From: Pelagibacterales bacterium SAG-MED49
Lineage (GTDB): Bacteria > Pseudomonadota > Alphaproteobacteria > Pelagibacterales > Pelagibacteraceae
Direction of reading: 5' to 3'
NCBI GenBank assembly: GCA_014653365.1
Contig: JACWEQ010000003.1
Span: forward strand, 1 to 64,000
Length of the DNA: 64,000 nucleotides
The position numbers and the translations under genes are program-made. Under the pieces are notes generated by a model. That model was not told the DNA's origin, ran no database searches, and saw only the letters and a list, made by a program, of their open reading frames with translations. Of this stretch, positions 58,204 through 64,000 are shown in pieces. Position 1 is the first letter of the stretch, and each line of letters starts with the position of its first letter.

Positions 58204-58386
58204 ATGGAATTTAATAAAAATACAAGTTCAGGCAGAACTAATGTGATTGGATTGTTAATTAAATCTATTCTTGGATTAGTAGTTATTTTAAGTCTTGTTT
58301 TTTTTCTAAATACAATAGATTTTCCTTCGCCCAAAAAAGAAATAGAAAAAATTATCCCAAATGAGAATTTTAAAATTGTTAAATAA
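58204..58386 (+). CDS. 60-residue single-span membrane protein
   Basis: MEFNKNTSSGRTNVIG is followed by one strong membrane helix (about 16-39) and a short polar C-terminal tail. The 3' end overlaps the next gene by 26 bases, a layout expected for translational coupling rather than chance. No family is recognised. It may be a short anchor or assembly protein functioning with the secreted protein downstream. Confidence 0.6.
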   Translation: MEFNKNTSSGRTNVIGLLIKSILGLVVILSLVFFLNTIDFPSPKKEIEKIIPNENFKIVK

Positions 58387-60124
58387 GAAATATTTTTCAA
58401 TTATAATTATTTTTTTGCTCTCATCTCTTAATGTGATTGCTGAGGACCAACCAATAGACATTTGGAATATTGACAAGAAAGCAATAGAGACTCCGTCAGA
58501 AGATATTTCATCAAATGAAATAACAGGGGCCACAGCTGAGAGCAATATTTATAATATGCAAGCTGATAAAAAAAAAAATTCAATAAAACTTGACCAAGAA
58601 CTTGCATCAAAAAAAATTAAAATTGTGGGGCTATATGATCCTGCAGATTATGGATTAAGTATGGATATGTGGTCAAATTCAGATGGCCAAATATTAAAAA
58701 AACTTTTTAAAAATATAGATAACTTTGATCTTTCAAGCGATGCGTCCGAAATTCTTAATATTGCATTACTGACCAATACTTATTATCCAAACAAAAATAT
58801 TACAGAAGAAGAGTTTTTAAAATTTAAATCAAATTGGATGATTAAAGAATCTAATCTTGAATTAATAGAACAATTTCTTATTAAGAATCAAGCCACTAAT
58901 CTGCATCCTGAGTTAATGAAATATGTGGTGGATGAATATTTATCTCAATCAGATGTAAAGAAATCATGTGAAATTTTTTCAAAAATTAAAGAACCCTTGG
59001 AAAATGAATATTTAACTAAATTTAATTTATATTGTTTAATTAATTATGGAAAAAATGAAGAAGCTCAACTTATTTTAGATTTACAAAAAGAATTAGGTTT
59101 TAAAGATGATTATTTTGAAAATAAAATCAATTATTTATTTGGGTATGTGGATGAAGATAATAAAGAGATATCAGAAAGCTCTATTTTAGATTTTCACTTA
59201 GCTCATAGAATAAATCCTGAATTTGAATTTGAACCAAAAAAAGAGACGCCCAAATTAATTTGGAAATATTTAGCAGCTTCTAATTTGTTATTTAATATTC
59301 AAGATATTGAAATTACTGATATAGATAAAATTTCAACGATTGAAAAAGCTACACATGATAAAAATTATAATGAAAAAGAACTATTAGAGTTTTATAAGAA
59401 ATTTCAATTTAATATAAATCAATTATTGAATGCTAAACAATCTTATAAATCTTTAGCTTCAATTGAGGGAAAAGCTTTGATTTATCAAAGAATACTTTTG
59501 GCAGAAGAACCAAAACTAAAAATTGAATTGATTAAAATTTTAAAAGAGATTTTTGAATCTGAAGGTATTGGTAATGCTTTCGACGTAGAATTAAAAAATT
59601 TTTTAAAACAGATAGATATAGAAGATGTGCCATCTAATTTTACAACTTTTTATAATGAACACAAAAATGATAAAGAAATTATTAATAAAAAAATTAAATA
59701 TAATAATAAAATATTACATCAATCTAAATTAGTAAACTATTTTAAAGGTGATTACTCCAAATCTAAAATTGAAGAAGATCTTAATAAATATTTAATAAAG
59801 ATTAAAAAAAATAAAAAGTATTTTTTATCAAAAAAAGACATAATTTTTCTTGAAGCATTAAAATCAGATGGAATTCAAATTGCTAAAAGATATGATGATC
59901 TTTACAAAATTAATCAATCTGAAATGCCAGCAGATATTCAGGCTATGATTGATAACAAGGAAATAGGAGCAGCATTATTGAGAGTTATTGAAGTCATAGG
60001 CCCAGAACGAATTGAAGATATTGATGAAGATACAGTCTATTTTATAATTAATACATTGAACCAGCTAAATGTAGACTCTATTAGAAATAAACTTCTACTA
60101 AAAGTTCTTCCTTTAAAAGTTTAG
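58361..60124 (+). CDS. uncharacterised exported helical protein
   Basis: A 587-residue protein that I do not recognise. It begins with a signal peptide (about 1-27, ending LLSSLNVIAEDQ), so it is likely periplasmic or envelope-located. The remainder is mostly helical, rich in Lys/Glu/Asn/Ile, with segments resembling tandem helical (TPR/SEL-like) packing but no convincing repeat. No cysteine clusters or catalytic motifs. It overlaps the small membrane protein and precedes def-fmt-truA by 25 bases. Alphaproteobacterial genomes often carry a long uncharacterised protein next to aroK/aroB. Confidence 0.7.
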   Translation: MRILKLLNKKYFSIIIIFLLSSLNVIAEDQPIDIWNIDKKAIETPSEDISSNEITGATAESNIYNMQADKKKNSIKLDQELASKKIKIVGLYDPADYGLSMDMWSNSDGQILKKLFKNIDNFDLSSDASEILNIALLTNTYYPNKNITEEEFLKFKSNWMIKESNLELIEQFLIKNQATNLHPELMKYVVDEYLSQSDVKKSCEIFSKIKEPLENEYLTKFNLYCLINYGKNEEAQLILDLQKELGFKDDYFENKINYLFGYVDEDNKEISESSILDFHLAHRINPEFEFEPKKETPKLIWKYLAASNLLFNIQDIEITDIDKISTIEKATHDKNYNEKELLEFYKKFQFNINQLLNAKQSYKSLASIEGKALIYQRILLAEEPKLKIELIKILKEIFESEGIGNAFDVELKNFLKQIDIEDVPSNFTTFYNEHKNDKEIINKKIKYNNKILHQSKLVNYFKGDYSKSKIEEDLNKYLIKIKKNKKYFLSKKDIIFLEALKSDGIQIAKRYDDLYKINQSEMPADIQAMIDNKEIGAALLRVIEVIGPERIEDIDEDTVYFIINTLNQLNVDSIRNKLLLKVLPLKV

Positions 60125-60149
60125 AAATTATAATAAAATAATTAACTCA

Positions 60150-60668
60150 ATGACTGTTAAAACAATTATAACCGAACCTAATAAATTACTTAGACAAGTA
60201 TCTAAATCTGTTGATCGTGTTGGGAAAGATGAGCAAAAATTAATGGATGACATGCTAGACACTATGTATGACGCAAATGGTATTGGTCTTGCAGCAATAC
60301 AAATAGGAACTCCAAAAAGAATTATAGTAATGGATATTAGTAAAAAAGAAGGGAAAAAAGAACCAAGGTATTTTGTGAATCCTATAATTAAAAATAAAGA
60401 CCCTTCAAAAGCCACATACGAAGAGGGATGTTTGTCAGTCCCTAATCAATTTGCTGAAATTGATAGACCTAGTAAATGTGACGTAGAGTATTTAGATTAT
60501 AATGGAGAAAAGCAATTATTAAAAGCAGATGGTTTGCTTGCAACTTGTATACAACATGAAATGGATCATTTAGAAGGGATACTTTTTATTGACTATCTAT
60601 CAAAATTAAAAAAATCAATGATAATTAAAAAATTATCAAAATTAAAATCAAATACAGCAATTCTTTAA
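60150..60668 (+). CDS. def: peptide deformylase
   Basis: Removes the formyl group from nascent proteins. The 172-residue metalloenzyme carries motif 1 GIGLAAIQIG, motif 2 EGCLSVP and motif 3 QHEMDHLEG with the metal Cys and two His. Starts the def-fmt-truA run; fmt follows after three bases. Confidence 0.97.
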   Translation: MTVKTIITEPNKLLRQVSKSVDRVGKDEQKLMDDMLDTMYDANGIGLAAIQIGTPKRIIVMDISKKEGKKEPRYFVNPIIKNKDPSKATYEEGCLSVPNQFAEIDRPSKCDVEYLDYNGEKQLLKADGLLATCIQHEMDHLEGILFIDYLSKLKKSMIIKKLSKLKSNTAIL

Positions 60669-60671
60669 TTA

Positions 60672-61595
60672 ATGCCAAAAAAGATTGTCTTTATGGGTAC
60701 TCCAATGTTTGCTGTCCCAATTTTAAAATCTTTATATCAAAATGGTTATCCTATTTCAGATGTGTATACACAGCCGCCACAAAAATCTCAAAGAGGTCAG
60801 CGAATTAATAAATCACCCATACAAGGTATTGCTGAAACTTTAAATTTAGAATTTAGAACTCCAAAATCATTAAAAAATAATAATGAAGAATTTGAATACT
60901 TTAAAAGTATAAATGCAGATCTTGCAGTAGTTGTTGCTTATGGACAAATTATTCCAAAAGAATTTTTAAACTTAACTAAAAATGGTTTCATTAATATTCA
61001 TGCTTCTATACTTCCAGCTTGGAGGGGAGCAGCACCAATACAACGATCCATAATGAATCTGGATAAAGAAACAGGCATAACTATTATGAAAATAGCTGAG
61101 GAACTAGATACGGGCCCAATATGTAATACTTATAAAATAAATTTAGAAAATAATTTAAATGCACAAGATATTTCTGAACAACTTTCTTTATTAGCTGCTG
61201 AAAAAATATTAAACAATATTGATAACATATTAGATGATAAAGCAAAATTTATTGATCAAAATCATGCACAGGCAACGTACGCTTCAAAAATACAAAAATT
61301 AGAAGGTAGGATTGACTGGGATGAAAATGCTTTAAATATTATAGGTAAGATAAATGGTTTGTACCCAGTGCCTGGTGCTTTTTTTATTTTTAAAGGTGAA
61401 AGATATAAAATATTGAAAGCAGATATTGGTAACGGAATTGGAAACCCAGGTGAAGTTGTCTCTGATTATTTAGAAGTTGCCTGTGGAAACGGACAATCTA
61501 TTAAAATTAAAGAAATACAAAAACAAGGAAAAAAGCCCCAAAACATAGGGGAATTTATGCATGGTTCACAGATCAAAAAAGGTTCATTAATTTAA
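60672..61595 (+). CDS. fmt: methionyl-tRNA formyltransferase
   Basis: Formylates initiator Met-tRNA, so def removes what fmt adds. The 307 residues start MPKKIVFMGTPMFAVPIL and have the catalytic INIHASILPAWRGAAPIQ and the C-terminal tRNA-binding domain with GRIDWDENAL and VPGAFF. Its stop directly precedes the truA start codon. Confidence 0.97.
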   Translation: MPKKIVFMGTPMFAVPILKSLYQNGYPISDVYTQPPQKSQRGQRINKSPIQGIAETLNLEFRTPKSLKNNNEEFEYFKSINADLAVVVAYGQIIPKEFLNLTKNGFINIHASILPAWRGAAPIQRSIMNLDKETGITIMKIAEELDTGPICNTYKINLENNLNAQDISEQLSLLAAEKILNNIDNILDDKAKFIDQNHAQATYASKIQKLEGRIDWDENALNIIGKINGLYPVPGAFFIFKGERYKILKADIGNGIGNPGEVVSDYLEVACGNGQSIKIKEIQKQGKKPQNIGEFMHGSQIKKGSLI

Positions 61596-62336
61596 ATGTT
61601 CAGATATCAATTACTTATTGAATATGTGGGTACAAATTTTAGAGGTTGGCAAATTCAAAAGAAAGGCTCAACAATACAAGGTCTTATACAAGAAAAACTT
61701 ACAAAGCTTTTAAAAGAAAAAATAATTTTGAATGGCTCAGGAAGAACTGATACCGGTGTTCATGCAATTGCACAATCTGCTCACTTTGATTGTAAAAATA
61801 AAATAATAGACTTAATAAAATTTTTAAAATCTATAAATCATTTTTTAAATGAAGATGGTATCGCAATCACTAAAGTTAAAAAAAGAAGTAGTAAATTTCA
61901 TTCTAGATTTTCTGCAAAACAACGAATTTATAAATATATAATTTTTAATCAGATAAGTGCCCCTGTAATTGAAAAAAAAAGAGGTTGGCATGTTAGAAAA
62001 CAGTTAGACATAGATTTAATTAAAAAAGGTGCAAAAAAATTAATAGGTACACATGACTATTCTGTTTTTAGAGCATCAAGCTGTCACGCTAAAAGTCCAA
62101 TTAAAACAATTAAATCGATAAAAATTAAATCATCTAAAAATAAAATTGAAATAGAATTTAATTCACAATCTTTTTTACAACAACAAGTTAGATCTATGGT
62201 TGGTTGTTTAAAATATTTAGGAGAAAAAAAATGGGATTTAAAAATGTTTGAGAAAGTATTTAAGTCTAAAAAAAGAATATTATGTGCACCACCAGCACCC
62301 CCTGAAGGACTTTTTTTATCGAGAATAATTTATTAA
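61596..62336 (+). CDS. truA: tRNA pseudouridine synthase A
   Basis: Converts U38-U40 in the tRNA anticodon arm to pseudouridine. The 246 residues show the active-site Asp in GSGRTDTGVHA and the HARFSAKQRIYKY-like HSRFSAKQRIYKY segment, ending CAPPAPPEGLFL. Starts directly after fmt. Converges on the SET-domain gene with a four-base overlap. Confidence 0.97.
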   Translation: MFRYQLLIEYVGTNFRGWQIQKKGSTIQGLIQEKLTKLLKEKIILNGSGRTDTGVHAIAQSAHFDCKNKIIDLIKFLKSINHFLNEDGIAITKVKKRSSKFHSRFSAKQRIYKYIIFNQISAPVIEKKRGWHVRKQLDIDLIKKGAKKLIGTHDYSVFRASSCHAKSPIKTIKSIKIKSSKNKIEIEFNSQSFLQQQVRSMVGCLKYLGEKKWDLKMFEKVFKSKKRILCAPPAPPEGLFLSRIIY

Positions 62337-62806
62337 TTATTGTTATTGCTCATTGCAAATTTTTTATTAATTCGCCATCTAGACTCTGCTCTGACAATAT
62401 AACCACAACAATTTTTAGATTTACACTTACATACAAATTGTTTGTAATTTTCATCATAACCAAATCCATAATCACAAGTAAGCTCTTCACCTTTTTTTAT
62501 GTCCTTGATTGCCTTAACCCACAGTTTTAATCCTTTACCATCATAGTCACAATTATTGCTACATGAATGATTAATTAATCTTGCAGTGTTCCATGAAAAG
62601 TCACCATCTAAATCGTATCTTTTATTGACTGTAAATAGATAAATGGGCTTACTATTATCGTATTTATCTGACTCTTCTGTTTGTTTTTTAGTGATAAGTT
62701 TTCCTATATAGTCAATTATCTTTGTACCTTCTTTAATATCTTTTGTTGCATAAAGTCCTCTACCTTTTTTATCGATGTTAGACTTTTTAATTCTATATAG
62801 CTTCAT
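62333..62806 (-). CDS. SET-domain protein-lysine methyltransferase-like protein
   Basis: A 157-residue SET-domain protein. It has KGRGLYATKDIKEGTKIIDYIG at the start, the S-adenosylmethionine/pseudoknot motif RLINHSCSNNCDYDG, GEELTCDYGFGYD and a post-SET-like Cys cluster (VCKCKSKNCCGYI). SET enzymes methylate lysines of histones or other proteins. Bacterial members are uncommon and often modify ribosomal or chromatin-like proteins. It lies 30 bases downstream of the deacetylase gene on the same strand. Substrate is not known. Confidence 0.88.
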   Translation of the reverse strand: MKLYRIKKSNIDKKGRGLYATKDIKEGTKIIDYIGKLITKKQTEESDKYDNSKPIYLFTVNKRYDLDGDFSWNTARLINHSCSNNCDYDGKGLKLWVKAIKDIKKGEELTCDYGFGYDENYKQFVCKCKSKNCCGYIVRAESRWRINKKFAMSNNNN

Positions 62807-62836
62807 ATGAATTTTTTAGAGTGTATATGATAATTA

Positions 62837-63766
62837 TCAATTAAATTCTATTAGAGCATCAACATGTCGTTGAGTACTATCTTGAAGAGCTTTTAGATCG
62901 TATCCACCTTCAAGAATTGAAACTACATTTCCATTACAAAATGATTTTACAACATCCAAAGTTCTTTTGGTTAATTGATAAAAATCCTCTGAGTTTAACC
63001 TAAGTTGCGCTAATGGATCATCAATATGGGCATCAAAACCTGCAGAAAACAACAAAAATTCAGGTTTGAATTCTTTTAATTTTTTTAAAACATGCTCATA
63101 TGCATTTAGGTATTCCTCAGCAGTTGTGCCTGCTTCAAGTGGAATATTAAAAATATTATTAAACTTACCTTTTTCTTTTTCTGATCCAGAACCAGGGTAG
63201 TAAGGATATTGGTGGGTTGAAATATATAAAACTTTTTCATTATTATAGAAAATATCCTGAGTTCCATTTCCATGGTGAACATCAAAATCAATAATTGCAA
63301 CTTTATTATATTTATACTTTTCAATTAAGTAATTAGCTCCAACAGCAACATTATTGTAAATACAAAATCCCATGGCCTTATCTTTTTCAGCATGATGTCC
63401 TGGTGGTCTAACAGCACAAAAAGCATTTTTAAAATCTTTATTTTGTACACCATCTATTGCAGTAATTATTGAGCCTACAGCATCTTTGGTAGCATCTTTG
63501 CTTCCAGGAGAAACAACCGTATCTCCATCAAGAAAAACTAAACCATTTTTTGGAAATGATTTACTTACTAGATCTATATATTCAGAAGAATGTGTATTAA
63601 TTAAAAAAGATTGATCAAACTTTGTTGGTTTTTTCCATATTAAATTTTTATTATCTAATCTTTTAAAGTTATCAATAACCGCAGTAACTCTATCAATTTT
63701 TTCTGGGTGTCCTTCGCCTGTATTATGATTTTGATAAGTATCTGAAGTAATTAAGCCAGTTTTCAC
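62837..63766 (-). CDS. histone deacetylase-superfamily hydrolase (AcuC/class II-like)
   Basis: A 309-residue zinc amidohydrolase of the arginase-deacetylase fold. Motifs are [34 protein letters not shown] (zinc Asp and His), [13 protein letters not shown] (second zinc Asp) and ILEGGYDL. Relatives include histone deacetylases, acetoin-utilisation AcuC and acetylpolyamine amidohydrolase. Substrate cannot be chosen from sequence. Overlaps dapE by four bases (ATGA) and precedes the SET-domain gene. Confidence 0.93.
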   Translation of the reverse strand: MKTGLITSDTYQNHNTGEGHPEKIDRVTAVIDNFKRLDNKNLIWKKPTKFDQSFLINTHSSEYIDLVSKSFPKNGLVFLDGDTVVSPGSKDATKDAVGSIITAIDGVQNKDFKNAFCAVRPPGHHAEKDKAMGFCIYNNVAVGANYLIEKYKYNKVAIIDFDVHHGNGTQDIFYNNEKVLYISTHQYPYYPGSGSEKEKGKFNNIFNIPLEAGTTAEEYLNAYEHVLKKLKEFKPEFLLFSAGFDAHIDDPLAQLRLNSEDFYQLTKRTLDVVKSFCNGNVVSILEGGYDLKALQDSTQRHVDALIEFN

Positions 63767-64000
63767 TTAAAATAATTCTTTAGTATAATTGAATAAATTA
63801 AAGTTAATTTTTTTAAATCAGATAAAGATACAGCTTCATCAACTTTATGCATAGTTTTACCAACTAACCCAAATTCTAGGCAAGGTGCTATTTTTCTAAT
63901 AAATCTTGCATCAGAAGTTCCACCAGTTGTTGAAAGTTTAGGTTTAATTTTTGTGACTTTTTTAATTATATCTTGGATCATATAAGTAGTGTTATTGGGC
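63763..64000 (-). CDS. dapE: succinyl-diaminopimelate desuccinylase, C-terminal part only
   Basis: The reading frame is open to the right edge, so only the last 78 codons are present. They match the DapE C-terminus: [13 protein letters not shown], a [18 protein letters not shown] metal/catalytic segment with the His, and a terminal helix. DapE releases succinate from succinyl-diaminopimelate in lysine and peptidoglycan synthesis, in the same pathway as lysA at 4628. The gene precedes the deacetylase gene. Confidence 0.88.
   Translation of the reverse strand, partial: PNNTTYMIQDIIKKVTKIKPKLSTTGGTSDARFIRKIAPCLEFGLVGKTMHKVDEAVSLSDLKKLTLIYSIILKNYFK

Overview
The window is a dense, AT-rich block of bacterial chromosome that looks like SAR11 (Candidatus Pelagibacter or a close Pelagibacterales relative, Alphaproteobacteria). 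The evidence is the very low GC content, the lysine/isoleucine/asparagine-rich proteins, intergenic gaps mostly of a few bases with many ATGA and TAATG gene overlaps, no insertion sequences or phage genes, and a characteristic gene set. That set includes a TAXI-type TRAP transporter, a RegB-type kinase, CobS/CobT without a cobalamin pathway in view, a Suv3-type helicase near fdxA and CarD, and rpsT next to dnaA. No close relative could be compared here, so genus and species are inferred.

Layout. 1-3917 (+): the 3' part of mutM, rpsT, an AT-rich gap with 16-bp tandem repeats, then dnaA and dnaN. 3914-7361 (-): plsC, lysA, a 43-residue LptM-like lipoprotein and argH. 7386-11009: a TlpA-like thioredoxin, a HIG1-type membrane protein, a carboxylesterase, an HNH protein, then coq7, dsbB and a YqaA-like membrane protein in one overlapping minus-strand cluster. 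11070-12858 (+): tRNA-Leu(CAA) immediately followed by an acyl-CoA synthetase. 13049-17309: a lysine-rich mini-protein with an apparent one-base frame break, then on the minus strand a Suv3-like helicase, a TerB-like protein, 7Fe ferredoxin and a CarD regulator with a histone-H1-like tail. 17482-24141 (+): acetoacetyl-CoA synthetase, an aminotransferase and a TAXI TRAP transporter (binding protein plus fused permease). 24163-24763 (-): a hotdog thioesterase, a possible 32-residue membrane peptide and tRNA-Arg(ACG).

24915-32015: pyruvate dehydrogenase E1 carrying its own N-terminal lipoyl domain, the E2 subunit, a gamma-butyrobetaine-hydroxylase-like dioxygenase, a DMT permease and uppP. 32198-38882: glutamate synthase small and large subunits and a convergent alpha/beta hydrolase. 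38925-49529 (+): a long translation block (GT4 glycosyltransferase, thrS, infC, rpmI, rplT, pheS, pheT, lepA), a GT9 glycosyltransferase and tRNA-Ser(GGA), whose 5' end overlaps the glycosyltransferase stop codon. 49644-52987 (+): gyrB and a RegB-like redox-sensing kinase. 52984-58146: cobT, cobS and a J-domain protein (-), bolA (+), aroB and aroK (-). 58204-62336 (+): two envelope-associated unknowns, def, fmt and truA. 62333-64000 (-): a SET-domain protein, a histone-deacetylase-family hydrolase and the 3' end of dapE.

Function. Most genes are housekeeping: replication initiation, translation, lysine/arginine/shikimate/glutamate biosynthesis, ubiquinone, disulfide formation and the cell envelope. 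The parts most worth a second look are the lipoyl-E1 fusion with a 12-bp palindrome upstream, the orphan CobS/CobT/J-domain module, the SET plus deacetylase pair together with lysine-rich H1-like tails elsewhere in the window, and the repeats ahead of dnaA. I found no CRISPR array, prophage, insertion sequence or clearly new defence system.
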